Of a stretch of DNA of 64,000 nt, positions 12,437 through 25,155 are shown one piece after another. Numbering within the stretch: the stretch's first letter is position 1; each line of letters starts with the position of its first letter. The notes under the pieces were generated by a model. That model saw only the letters and a program-made list of their open reading frames with translations, did no database searches and had not been told where the DNA came from. Made by a program: the position numbers and the translations under genes. This stretch comes from Calliopsis andreniformis (Eukaryota; Arthropoda; Insecta; Hymenoptera; Andrenidae), in assembly GCF_051401765.1 (NCBI RefSeq), contig NW_027480423.1, positions 11,780,001-11,844,000 of the forward strand, read 5' to 3'.

Positions 12437-13265
12437 CCGGAACGTAGAAATGACCATTACTTTCACACTGTTTGCAAATATACATTATATACGATGGAAA
12501 AGCTGTTGCACTTATATTGTAATTTATGCTTCGGGCGTTGACTTGTAAGGCCCTAGCTATTCGATCTGGTGGAGCAACGGCCTAGAGTGAAGCCTAGGTT
12601 GCCCGGAACGTAGAAATGACCATAACTTTCACACTGGTTGCCATTATTCGTTTTATACGATGGAAAAGCTGTTGTATTTATATCGAATTTTATGCTGCTG
12701 GCGTCGACTTCTTAGGCCCCAACTATTCCATCTGGTGGAACAACGACCTATGGTGAAGCCTAGGTTGCCCGGGACGTAGAAATGAGCATAACTTTCACCC
12801 TGGAAGCAATTATTCGTTTTATACATGGAAAAGCTGTTCTATTTATTTTGTATGTTATGCTTCGGGCGTTGACTTCTAAGGCCCTAGCTATTCGATCTGG
12901 TGGAGCAACGCCCTAGAGTGAAACCTAGGTTACCCGGAACGTAGAAATGACCAGTACCTTCACACTGTTTGCAGTTATTCCTGTTGTACGATGGAAAAAC
13001 TGTTGCATCTTTATTGTATTTCATGCTTCTGGCGTTGACTTCTAAGGCCCTAACTATTCGATCTGGTGGAGTAGCGCCCTAGGGTGACGCCTAGGTTACC
13101 CAGAACGTAGAAATGACCATTACTTACACACTGTTTGCAATTATTCGTTTTATACGATGGGAAAACTGTTGCACCTTTATTGTATTTCATGCATCTGGCG
13201 TTGACATCTAAGGCCCTAACTATTCGATCTGGTGGAGCAAGGCCCTAGAGTGAAGCCTAGGTTGC
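12437..13265 (+). repeat. 5-monomer duplication inside HOR A copy 3, second copy
   Basis: Nearly identical to the preceding 829 bp, with point differences such as gagcataac near 12783 and cccagaacg near 13099. After it, the normal unit order resumes with the cagtactttc monomer seen at about 7148 and 9790. An extra five monomers were therefore inserted by unequal exchange within an existing unit. Confidence 0.9.
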
Positions 13266-13505
13266 CCGGAACGTAGAAATGACCAGTACTTTCACACTGG
13301 TTGCAGTTATTCGTTTTATACAATGAAAAACTGTTCTATTTATTATGAATTTTATGCTTCGGGCGCTGACTTCTAAGGCCCTAACTATTCGATCTGGTGG
13401 AGCAACGCCCTATAGTGAAGCCTAGGTTGCCCGGAACGTATAAATGACCATAACATTCACACTGGTTACCATTATTCGTTTTATACGATGGAAAAGCTGT
13501 TGTAT

Positions 13506-16500
13506 TTATATCGTATTTTATGCTTCTGGCGCTGATTTCTTAGACCCTAACTATTCCATCTGGTGGTAGAACGCCCTGGAGCGAAGCCTAGGTTGCCCGG
13601 AACGTAGAAATGACCATAACTTTCACACTGGTAGCAACTATTCGTTTTATACATGGAAAAACTGTTCTACTTATTTTGTATTTTATGCTTCTGGCGTTGA
13701 CTTCTAAGGCCCTACCTATTCGATCTGGCGGAGCAACACCCTACAGTGAAGCCTAGGTTGCTCGGAACGTAGAAATGACCATTACTTTCACACTGTTTGC
13801 TAATATAAATTATATACGATGGAAAGGCTGTTGTATTTATATTTTATTTTATACTTCTGGCGTTGACTTCTTAGGCTCTAACTGTTTAACCTGGTGGAGC
13901 ACCGCCCTAGAGTGAAGAGTAGGTTGCCCGGAACGTAGAACATACCATTACCTTCACACTGGTTGCAATTATTCCTGTTATACGATGGAAAAACTGTTGC
14001 ATCTTTATTGTATTTTATGCTTCTGGCGTTGAGTTCTCAGGCCCCAACTATTCCATCTGGTGGAACAACGGCCTAGGGTGAAGCCTAGGTTGCCCGGAAC
14101 GTAGAAATGACCAACTCTTTGACACTGGTAGCAATTATTCGTTTTATACATGGAAAATCTGTTGTATTTATTTTGTATTTTATGCTTCTGGCGTTGACTT
14201 CTAAGGCACTAACTATTCGATCAGGTGGAGCAACGCCCAGAAGTGAAGCCTAGGTTGTCCGGAACGTACAAATGACCATTACATTCACACTGGTTGCAAT
14301 TATTCCTGTTATACGATGGAAAAACTGTTGCATCTTTATTGTATTTTATGCTTCTGGCGTTGACTTCTTAGGCCCTAACTATTCGATCTGGTGGAGCAAC
14401 GTACTAGAGTGAAGCCTAGGTTGCCCGGAACGTAGAAATGACCATAACTTTCACACTGGGTGCAATTATACGTTTTATACGATGGAAAAGCTGTTGTATT
14501 TATATCGTATTTTATGCCTCTGGCGTTGACTTCTTAGGCCCTAACTATTCCATCTGGTGGAACAACGCACTAGGGTGAAGCCTAGGTTGCCCGGAACGTA
14601 GAAATGACCATAGCTTTCACACTGGTAGCAATTATTCGTTTTATACTTGTAAGAACTGTTCTATTTATTTTGTATTTTATGCTTCTGGCGTTGACTTCTA
14701 AGGCCCTAAATATTCGATCTGGTGGTAGAACGCCCTAGAGTGAAGCCTAGGTTGCCCGGAACGTAGAAATGACCATCACTTTCACACTGGTTGCAATTAT
14801 TCCTGTTATACGATGGAAAAACTCTTTTATATTTATCGTATTTTTAGCTTCGGGCGTTGACTTCTATGGCCCTACCTATTCGATCTTTTGGAGCAACACC
14901 CTACAGTGAAGCCTGAGTTGCCCGGAACGTAGAAATGACCATAACTTTCACACTGGTTGCCATTATTCGTTTTATACGGTGGAAAAGCTGTTGTATTTAT
15001 GTCGTATTTTATGATTCTGACGTCGACTTCTTAGGCCCCAACTATTCCATCTGGTGGAACAACGCCCTATGGTGAAGCCTAGGTTGCCCGGGACGTAGAA
15101 ACGACCATTACATTCACACTGGTTGCAATTATTCCTGTTATACGATGGAAAAACTCTTGTATATTTATCGTATTTTATGCTCGGGCGTTGACTTCTATGG
15201 CCCTACCTATTCGATCTGGTGGAGCAACACCCTACAGTGAAGCCTAGTTTGTCAGGAACGTAGATAAGACCATAACCTTCAGACAGGTTGCAATTATTCG
15301 TTTTATACGATTGAAAGACTGTTGTATTTATTTTGTAGTTTATGCTTCTGGCGTTGAATTCCAAGGCCCTAACACTTCGACCTGGTGGAGCCATGCCTCA
15401 GAGTTAAGTCTAGGATGCCCGAAACGTCGAAATGACCATTACCTTCACTCTGGTTGCAATTATTCCTGTTATACGATGGAAATACTGTTGCATCTTTATT
15501 GTATTTTATGCATCTGGCGTTGACTTCTTAGGCCCCAACTATTCGATCTGGTGGAGCAACGTCCTAGAGTGAAGCCTAGGTTGCCCGGAACGTACAAATG
15601 ACCATAACATTCACACTGGTTACCATTATTCGTTTTATACGATGGAAAATCTGTTATATCTATATCGTATTTTATGCTTCTGGCGTTGAAATCTTAGGCC
15701 CCAACTATTCCATCTGGTGGAACAACGCCCTATGGTGAAGCCTAGGTTGCCCGGAACGTAGAAATGATCATAACTTTCACGCTGGAAACAATTATTCGTT
15801 TTATACATGGAACAGCTGTTCTATTTATTTTGTATTTTATGTTTCGGGCGTTGACTTCTAAGGCCCTAACTATTGGATCGGGTGGAGCAACAGCCTAGAG
15901 TGAAGCCTAGGTTGCCCAGAACGTAGAAATGACCATAGCTTTCACACTGGTTGCTATTATTCGTTTTATACGATGGAATAACTGTTATATTTATATTGTA
16001 TTTTATGCCTCTGGCGTTGACTTCTTAGGCCCTAACTATTCGATCTGGTGGAACAACGCCCCAGAGTGGAGCCTAGGTAGCCCGGAACGTAGAAATGACC
16101 ATCACTTTCACACTGGTTGCAATAATTCCTGTTATACGATGGAAAAACTCTTGTATATTTATTGTATTTTATGCTTCTGGCGTTGACTTCTTAGGCCCTA
16201 ACTATTCGATCTGGTGGAACAACGCCCTAGAGTGAAGCCTGCGATTCCCGGAACGTAGAAATGATCATTACCTTCACGCTTGTTGCAATTATTCGTGTTA
16301 TACGATGAAAAAACTGTTGTACTTTTATTGCTTTTTTTCCTTCAGGCGTTGACTTCTAAGGCCGTAGCTATTCGATGTGGTGGAGCAACGCCCTAGAGTG
16401 ACGCCTAGGTTGCCCGGAACGTAGAAATGACCATTACTTTCACAATGTATGCAATTATTCATTTTATACGATGGAAAAACTGTTGTACTTATATTGTAGT

Positions 16501-17229
16501 TTATGCTTATGGCGTTGACTTCTAAGGCCCTAACCCTTCGATCCGGTGGAGCAACGCCTCAGAGTTAAGCCTAGGATGCCCGAAACGTCGAAATGATCAT
16601 TACATTCGCACTGGTTGCAACTAGTCATGCTATACGATGGAAAAACTGTTGCATTTTTATTGTATTTTATGCTTCTGGCGTTGACTTCTAAGGCCGTAGC
16701 TATTAGCTGTGGTGGAGCAACGCCCTACACTGACGTCTAGGTTGCCCGTAACGTAGAAATGACAATTACTTTCACAATGTTTGCAATTATTCACTTTATA
16801 CAATGGAAAAACTGTTGTACTTATATCGTATTTTATTCTTCTGGCGTTGACTTCTTAGGCCCTGTCTGTTCGATCTGGTGGAACAGCGCCCTAGAATGAA
16901 GCCTAGGTAGCCCGGAACGTAGAAATGACTATTACTTTCACACTGTTTGCAAATATACATTATATACGATGGAAAAGCTGTTGCACTTATATTGTAATTT
17001 ATGCTTCGGGCGTTGACTTCTAAGGCCCTAGCTATTCGATCTGGTGGAGCAACGGCCTAGAGTGAAGCCTAGGTTGCCCGGAACGTAGAAATGACCATAA
17101 CTTTCACAATGGTTGCCATTATTCGTTTTATACGATGGAAAAGCTGTTGTATTTATATCGTATTTTATGCTTCTGACGTCGACTTCTTAGGCCCCAACTA
17201 TTCCATCTGGTGGAGCAACGCCCTAGGGT
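13506..17229 (+). repeat. Mosaic monomer zone with pieces shared with HOR family B
   Basis: There is no single internal period, but several runs recur far away. About 13740-14440 matches about 33625-34325; the gagttctcag marker at 14031 is at 33916. About 15170-15420 matches about 33070-33320 and 44670-44930. About 16680-17400 matches about 39890-40600. The zone looks like a patchwork of older family B monomers. Frames at 15203-15394 (minus), 15311-15523 and 15929-16186 are chance openings. Confidence 0.8.
14966..14982 (+). other. CENP-B-box-like motif, 8 of 9 core bases
   Basis: TTCG-TTTT-A-TA-CGGT: only the last core G is replaced, by T. It comes from an A-to-G change in the tatacgatgg landmark. 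Confidence 0.3.
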
Positions 17230-17410
17230 GAGGCCTAGGTTGTCCGGAACGTAGATATGACCATTACCTTCACACTGGTTGCAATTATTCCTGTTATACG
17301 ATGGAAATACTGTTGCATCTTTATTGTATTTTATGCATCTGGCGTTGACTTCTTAGGCCCCAACTATTCGATCTGGTGGAGCAACGTCCTAGAGTGAAGC
17401 CTAGGTTGCC

Positions 17411-18239
17411 CGGAACGTACAAATGACCATAACTTTCACACTGGTAGCAATTATTCGTTTTATACATGGAAAAACTGTTCTATTTATTTTGTATTTTATG
17501 CTTCTGGCGCTGACTTCTAAGGCCCTACCTATTCGATCTGGCGGAGCAACACCCTACAGTGAAGCCTAGGTTGCTCGGAACGTAGAAATGACCATTACTT
17601 TCACACTGTTTGCAATAATTCATTTTATACGATGGCAAAGCTGTTGTATTTATATTGTATTTTATGCTTCTGGCGGTGACTTCTAATGCCCTATCTCTTC
17701 GATTTGGTGGAGCAACGCCTCAGAGTTAAGCCTAGGATGCCCGAAACGTCGAAATGGTCATTACTTTCGCACTGGTTGCAATTAGTCATGCTATACGATG
17801 GAAAATCAGTTGCATTTTTATTGTATTTTATGCTTCTGGCGCTGACTTCTAAGGCCCTACCTATTCGATCTGGCGGAGCAACACCCTACAGTGAAGCCTA
17901 GGTTGCTCGGAACGTAGAAATGACCATTACTTTCACACTGTTTGCAATAATTCATTTTATACGATGGCAAAGCTGTTGTATTTATATTGTATTTTATGCT
18001 TCTGGCGGTGACTTCTAAGGCCCTATCTCTTCGATTTGGTGGAGCAACGCCTCAGAGTTAAGCCTAGGATGCCCGAAACGTCGAAATGGTCATTACTTTC
18101 GCACTGGTTGCAATTAGTCATGCTATACGATGGAAAATCAGTTGCATTTTTATTGTATTTTATGCTTGTGGCGTTAGCTTCTATGGCTGTAGCTTTTAGC
18201 TGTGGTGGAGCAACGCCGTAGAGTGACGCCTAGGTTGCC
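17411..18239 (+). repeat. Monomer-type block X-Y-Z-Y-Z (5 monomers)
   Basis: X starts cggaacgtacaaatg and ends in gcgctgac; Y starts ctcggaacgtag and carries ttgcaataattc and gcggtgac; Z starts cgaaacgtcgaaatgg and carries gtcatgctatacg. The order here is XYZ then YZ, 829 bp in total. The final Z differs from the first by carrying ggcgttagc, and is followed by the cggcacgtag monomer. The frames at 17686-17901 and 18036-18221 lie in the Z monomers and are not genes. Confidence 0.88.
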
Positions 18240-18693
18240 CGGCACGTAGAAATGACCATTACTTTCACAATGTTTGCAATTATTCATTTTATACGATGGT
18301 AATCTGTTGTACTTATATTGCATTTTATTGTTCTGGCGTCGACTTCTTAGGCCCTAACTATTCGATCTGGTGGAACAACGCTCTAGAGGGAAGACTAGGT
18401 TGCCAGGAACGTAGAAATGACCATTACTTTCGCACTGTTTGCTAATATACATTATATACGATGGAAAGGCTGTTGTATTTATATTGTATTTTATGCTTCT
18501 GGCGTTGACTTCTTAGGCCCTAACTATTTAACCTGGCGGAGCACCGCCCTAGAGTGAAGAGTAGGTTGCCCGGAACGTAGAACATACCATTACATTCACA
18601 CTGGTTGCAATTATTCCTGTTATACGATGGAAAGACTGTTGCATCTTTAATGTGTTTTATGCTTCTGGCGTTGACTTCTTAGGCCCTAACTAT

Positions 18694-21600
18694 TCCATCT
18701 GGTGGAACAACGCCCCGGAGTGAAGCCTAGGTTGCCCGGAACGTAGAAATGACCATAACTTTCACACTGGTAGCAATTATTCGTTTTATACAATGGAAAA
18801 ACTGTTCTATTTATTTTGTATTTTATGCTTTCGGCGTTGACTTCTAAGGCCCTACCTATCCGATCTGGCGGAGCAACGCCCTCGAGTGAAGCCTAGGTTG
18901 CCCGGAACGTAGAAATGACCATAACTTCATACTGGTTGCTATTATTCGTTTTATACGATGAAAAAACTGTAATATTTATATTGCATTTTATGCTTCTAGC
19001 GTTGACTCCTTAGGCCCTAACTATTCGATCTGTTGGAACAACGCCCTAGAGTGAAGCCTGCGATGCCCGGAACGTAGAAATGATCATTACCTTCACGCTT
19101 GTTGCAATTATTCCTGTTATACGATGAAAAAACTGTTGTATTTTTATTGCTTTTTTTCCTTCAGGCGTTGACTTCTAAGGCCGTAGCTATTCGATGTGGT
19201 GGAGCAACGTCCTACAGTGACGTCCAGGTTGCCCGGAACGTAGAAATGATGATTACTTTCACAATGTTTGCAATTATTCACTTTACACAATGGAAAAACT
19301 GTTGTACTTATATCGTATTTTATTCTTCTGGCGTTGACTTCTTAGGCCCTGTCTGTTCGATCTGGTGGAACAGCGCCCTACAATGAAGCCTAGGTAGCCC
19401 GGAACGTAGAAATGACTATTACTTTCACACTGTTTGCAAATATACATTATATACGATGGAAAAGCTGTTGCACTTATATTGTAATTTATGCTTCGGGCGT
19501 TGACTTCTAAGGCCCTAGCTATTCGATCTGGTGGAGCAACGGCCTAGAGTGAAGCCTAGGTTGCTCGGAACGTAGAAATGACCATAACTTTCACACTGGT
19601 TGCCATTATTCGTTTTATACGATGGAAAAGCTGTTGTATTTATGTCGTATTTTATGCTTCTGACGTCGACTTCTTAGGCCCCAACTATTCCATCTGGTGG
19701 AACAACGCCCTATGGTGAAGCCTAGGTTGCCCGGGACGTACAAATGACCATAACCTTCACACTGGAAGCAATTATTCGTTTTATACATGGAAAAACTGTT
19801 CAACTTATTTTGCATTTTATTCTTCTGCCGTTGACTTCTTAAGCCCTACCTATTCGATCTGGTGGAGCAACACCCTGGAGTGAAGCCTCGGTTGCCCGGA
19901 ACGTGGAAATGACCATAACTTTCACACTGTTTGCCATTATTCGTTTTATACGATGGAAGAGCTGTTGTATTTATATCGTATTTTATGCTTCTGGCGTTGA
20001 CTCCTTAGGCCCTAACTATTCCATCTGGTGGAACAACGCACTAGGGTGAAGCCTAGGTTGCCCGGAACGTAGAAATGACCATAGCTTTCACACTGGTAGC
20101 AATTATTTGTTTTATACTTGTAAGAACTGTTCTATTTATTTTGTATTTTATGCTTCTGGCGTTGACTTCTAAGGCCCTAAATATTCGATCTGGTGGTAGA
20201 ACGCCCTAGAGTGAAGCCTAGGTTGTCCGGAACGTAGAAATGACCACTACCTTCACACTGGTTGCAATTATTCCTGTTATACGATGGAAATACTGTTGCA
20301 TCTTTATTGTATTTTATGCATCTGGCGTTGACTTCTTAGGCCCCAACTATTCGATCTGGTGGAGCAACGTCCTAGAGTGAAGCCTAGGTTGCCCGGAACG
20401 TACAAATGACCATAACTTTCACACTGGTAGCAATTATTCGTTTTATACATGGAAAAACTGTTCTATTTATTTTGTATTTTATGCTTCTGGCGCTGACTTC
20501 TAAGGCCCTACCTATTCGATCTGGCGGAGCAACACCCTACAGTGAAGCCTAGGTTGCTCGGAACGTAGAAATGACCATTACTTTCACACTGTTTGCAATA
20601 ATTCATTTTATACGATGGCAAAGCTGTTGTATTTATATTGTATTTTATGCTTCTGGCGGTGACTTCTAAGGCCCTATCTCTTCGATTTGGTGGAGCAACG
20701 CCTCAGAGTTAAGCCTAGGATGCCCGAAACGTCGAAATGGTCATTACTTTCGCACTGGTTGCAATTAGTCATGCTATACGATGGAAAATCAGTTGCATTT
20801 TTATTGTATTTTATGCTTCTGGCGCTGACTTCTAAGGCCCTACCTATTCGATCTGGTGGAGCAACGTCCTAGAGTGAAGCCTAGGTTGCCCGGAACGTAC
20901 AAATGACCATAACTTTCACACTGGTAGCAATTATTCGTTTTATACATGGAAAAACTGTTCTATTTATTTTGTATTTTATGCTTCTGGCGCTGACTTCTAA
21001 GGCCCTACCTATTCGATCTGGCGGAGCAACACCCTACAGTGAAGCCTAGGTTGCTCGGAACGTAGAAATGACCATTACTTTCACACTGTTTGCAATAATT
21101 CATTTTATACGATGGCAAAGCTGTTGTATTTATATTGTATTTTATGCTTCTGGCGGTGACTTCTAAGGCCCTATCTCTTCGATTTGGTGGAGCAACGCCT
21201 CAGAGTTTAGCCTAGGATGCCCGAAACGTCGAAATGGTCATTACTTTCGCACTGGTTGCAATTAGTCATGCTATACGATGGAAAATCAGTTGCATTTTTA
21301 TTGTATTTTATGCTTCTGGCGCTGACTTCTAAGGCCCTACCTATTCGATCTGGCGGAGCAACACCCTACAGTGAAGCCTAGGTTGCTCGGAACGTAGAAA
21401 TGACCATTACTTTCACACTGTTTGCAATAATTCATTTTATACGATGGCAAAGCTGTTGTATTTATATTGTATTTTATGCTTCTGGCGGTGACTTCTAAGG
21501 CCCTATCTCTTCGATTTGGTGGAGCAACGCCTCAGAGTTAAGCCTAGGATGCCCGAAACGTCGAAATGGTCATTACTTTCGCACTGGTTGCAATTAGTCA

Positions 21601-24600
21601 TGCTATACGATGGAAAATCAGTTGCATTTTTATTGTATTTTATGCTTCTGGCGTTAGCTTCTAAGGCTGTAGCTTTTAGCTGTGGTGGAGCAACGCCGTA
21701 GAGTGACGCCTAGGTTGCCCGGCACGTAGAAATGACCATTACTTTCACAATGTTTGCAATTATTCATTTTATACGATGGTAATCTGTTGTACTTATATTG
21801 CATTTTATTGTTCTGGCGTCGACTTCTTAGGCCCTAACTATTCGATCTGGTGGAACAACGCTCTAGAGGGAAGACTAGGTTGCCAGGAACGTAGAAATGA
21901 CCATTACTTTCGCACTGTTTGCTAATATACATTATATACGATGGAAAGGCTGTTGTATTTATATTGTATTTTATGCTTCTGGCGTTGACTTCTTAGGCCC
22001 TAACTATTTAACCTGGCGGAGCACCGCCCTAGAGTGAAGAGTAGGTTGCCCGGAACGTAGAACATACCATTACATTCACACTGGTTGCAATTATTCCTGT
22101 TATACGATGGAAAGACTGTTGCATCTTTAATGTGTTTTATGCTTCTGGCGTTGACTTCTTAGGCCCTAACTATTCCATCTGGTGGAACAACGCCCCGGAG
22201 TGAAGCCTAGGTTGCCCGGAACGTAGAAATGACCATAACTTTCACACTGGTAGCAATTATTCGTTTTATACATGGAAAAACTGTTCTATTTATTTTGTAT
22301 TTTATGCTTTCGGCGTTGACTTCTAAGGCCCTACCTATCCGATCTGGCGGATCAACGCCCTCGAGTGAAGCCTAGGTTGCCCGGAACGTAGAAATGACCA
22401 TAACTTCACACTGGTTGCTATTATTCGTTTTATACGATGAAAAAACTGTAATATTTATATTGCATTTTATGCTTCTAGCGTTGACTTCTTAGGCCCTAAC
22501 TATTCGATCTGTTGGAACAACGCCCTGGAGTGAAGCCTGCGATGCCCGGAACGTAGAAATGATCATTACCTTCACGCTTGTTGCAATTATTCCTGTTATA
22601 CGATGAAAAAACTGTTGTATTTTTATTGCTTTTTTTCCTTCAGGCGTTGACTTCTAAGGCCGTAGCTATTCGATGTGGTGGAGCAACGTCCTACAGTGAC
22701 GTCCAGGTTGCCCGGAACGTAGAAATGATGATTACTTTCACAATGTTTGCAATTATTCACTTTATACAATGGAAAAACTGTTGTACTTATATCGTATTTT
22801 ATTCTTCTGGCGTTGACTTCTTAGGCCCTGTCTGTTCGATCTGGTGGAACAGCGCCCTACAATGCAGCCTAGGTAGCCCGGAACGTAGAAATGACTATTA
22901 CTTTCACACTGTTTGCAAATATACATTATATACGATGGAAAAGCTGTTGCACTTATATTGTAATTTATGCTTCGGGCGTTGACTTCTAAGGCCCTAGCTA
23001 TTCGATCTGGTGGAGCAACGGCCTAGAGTGAAGCCTAGGTTGCCCGGAACGTAGAAATGACCATAACTTTCACACTGGTTGCCATTATTCGTTTTATACG
23101 ATGGAAAAGCTGTTGTATTTATGTCGTATTTTATGCTTCTGACGTCGACTTTTTAGGCCCCAACTATTCCATCTGGTGGAACAACGCCCTATGGTGAAGC
23201 CTAGGTTGCCCGGGACGTACAAATGACCATAACCTTCACACTGGAAGCAATTATTCGTTTTATACATGGAAAAACTGTTCAACTTATTTTGCATTTTATT
23301 CTTCTGCCGTTGACTTCTTAAGCCCTACCTATTCGATCTGGTGGAGCAACACCCTGGAGTGAAGCCTCGGTTGCGCGGAACGTGGAAATGACCATAGCTT
23401 TCACACTGGTAGCAATTATTCGTTTTATACTTGTAAGAACTGTTCTATTTATTTTGTATTTTATGCTTCTGGCGTTGACTTCTAAGGCCCTAAATATTCG
23501 ATCTGGTGGTAGAACGCCCTAGAGTGAAGCCTAGGTTGCCCGGAACGTAGAAATGCCCATTACTTGCACACTGGTTGCAATTATTCCTGTTATACGTTGG
23601 AAAAACTCTTTTATATTTATCGTATTTTTAGCTTCGGGCGTTGACTTCTATGGCCCTACCTATTCGATCTGGTGGAGCAACACCCTACAGTGAAGCCTAG
23701 GTTGTCCGGAACGTAGATATGACCATAACCTTCACACAGGTTGCAATTATTCGTTTTATACGATTGAAAGACTGTTGTATTTATTTTGTAGTTTATGCTT
23801 CTGGCGTTGAATTCCAAGGCCCTAACACTTCGACCTGGTGGAGCAATGCCTCAGAGTTAAGTCTAGGATGCCGGAAACATCGAAATGATTATTAATTTCT
23901 CACTGGTTGCAACTACTCATGCTAAACGATGGAAAAACTGTTGCATTTTTATTGTTTTTCTGCTTCTGGCTTTGACTTCTAAGGTCCTAGCTATTCGATC
24001 AGGTGAGCCAACGTCCAAGAGGGAAGCCTATGTTGCCCGGAACGTAGAAATGACCATAACTTTCACACTGGGTGCAATTATTCGTTTTATACGATGGAAA
24101 AGCTATTGTATTTATATTGTATTTTATGCTCCTGGCGTTGACTTCTTAGGCCCTAACTATTCGATCTTGTGGAGCAATGCCTCATAGTTAAGTCTGGGAT
24201 GCCCGAAACGGCGAAATGATCGTTACTTTCACACTGGTTGCAATTATTCATGCTATACGATTGAAGAACTGTTGCATTTTAATTGTATTTTCTGCTTCTG
24301 TATTTGAATTCTAAGGTCCTAGCTATTCGATCTGGTGGGGCAACGCCTCAGAGTTAAGCCTAGGATGCCCGAAACGTCGAAATGGTCATTACTTTCGCAC
24401 TGGTTGCAATTATCCCTGTTATACGATGGTAAAACTGTTGTATTTTTATTGTATTGTATGCTTCAGGCGATGACTTCTAAGGCCCTAACTATTCGATCTG
24501 GTGTAGCAACGCACTAGGGTGAAGCCTAGGTTGCCCGGAACGTGGAAATGACCATAACTTTCACACTGTTTGCCATTATTCGTTTTATACGATGGAAAAG

Positions 24601-25155
24601 CTGTTGCATTTATATCATATTTTATGCTTCTGGCGTTGACTTCTTAGGTCCCAACTATTCCATCTGGCGGAACGACGCCCTCGGGTCAAGCCTAGGTTGC
24701 CCGGAACGTAGAAGTGACCATTACTTTCACACTGGTAGCAATTATACGTTTTATACGATGGAAAGACTGTTGTATTTATTTTGTAGTTTATGCTTATGGC
24801 GTTGACTTCTAAGGCCCTAACTCTTCGATCCGGTGGAGCAACGCCTCAGAGTTAAGCCTAGGATGCGCGAAACGTCGATATGATCATTACTTACGCACTG
24901 GTTGCAATTAGTCATGCTATACGATGGAAAAACTGTTGCATTTTTTTGTATTTTATGCTTCTGGCGTTGACTTCTAAGGCCGTAGCTATTAGCTGTGGTG
25001 GAGCAACGCCCTACCGTGACGTCTAGGTTGCGCGGAACGTAGAAATGACCATTACTTTCACAATGTTTGCAATTATTCGTTTTATACGATGGAAAAGCTG
25101 TAGTATTTATATCGTATTTTATGCTTCTGGCGTTGACCTCTTAGGCCCTAGCTAT
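18694..25155 (+). repeat. 39-monomer super-unit of HOR B, copy 1 (6462 bp)
   Basis: This whole stretch recurs at plus 6462 bp. The few differences I found include ctcgagtg near 18889 against ctcgagag near 25351, gttgctcgg near 19561 against gttgcccgg, taagcctagg near 21540 against taagactagg near 28002, and aaggccctaac near 24480 against aaggccataac near 30942. That suggests identity above 99.8%, by eye only. The unit is itself composite: about 18694-19890 is repeated at about 22173-23370, offset 3479. Confidence 0.94.
20394..21719 (+). repeat. Monomer-type block X-Y-Z-X-Y-Z-Y-Z (8 monomers)
   Basis: Same monomer types as the block at 17411, but with XYZ present twice before the terminal YZ. 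The X start cggaacgtac is at 20394 and again at 20891, offset 497 bp. Length is 1326 bp, eight monomers minus two bases. It lies at the corresponding place upstream of the cggcacgtag monomer at 21720, so the block has grown by three monomers relative to 17411-18239. Confidence 0.88.

Larger units (their letters stand above)
11231..13505 (+). repeat. HOR A copy 3, partial, with internal 5-monomer duplication
   Basis: The third copy is in register at first (gaagtctagg at 11428, offset 2654 from copy 2). It then contains a five-monomer stretch twice and loses identity near 13505, where the sequence switches to a monomer with gcgctgatttcttagacc. That monomer resembles one near 5570. The remaining monomers of the 16-monomer unit are missing. 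Confidence 0.9.

Noticed and set aside
19141..19162. T-rich runs with cttcagg in family A and B monomers as possible splice acceptors or Pol III terminators
   Set aside because: They are fixed variants of one monomer type, repeated with the HOR. No gene structure surrounds them.
19615..19815. Minus-strand 66-codon frame, also at 23094, 26077, 29556, 35354 and 37673
   Set aside because: Reverse-strand reading of the same monomer pair in each HOR B copy. No promoter or coding signature beyond the repeat itself is visible.
22578..22982. 134-codon plus-strand open reading frame, duplicated at 29040-29444, with shorter versions at 19099, 25561 and 37157
   Set aside because: It spans about two and a half satellite monomers and repeats the monomer in shifted frames (166 leaves remainder 1 on division by 3). 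The versions at 19099, 25561 and 37157 are cut short because caatgcagcc here is caatgaagcc there. There is no protein-like conservation, and copies arise only because the HOR is duplicated.
23885..24187. 100-codon frames at 23885, 30347, 38133 and 42276, and the 87-codon frames at 24542, 31004, 38790 and 42933
   Set aside because: Each lies fully within satellite monomers, and the peptides are the same monomer translations seen elsewhere in other frames. Their recurrence follows HOR copying, not selection on a protein.
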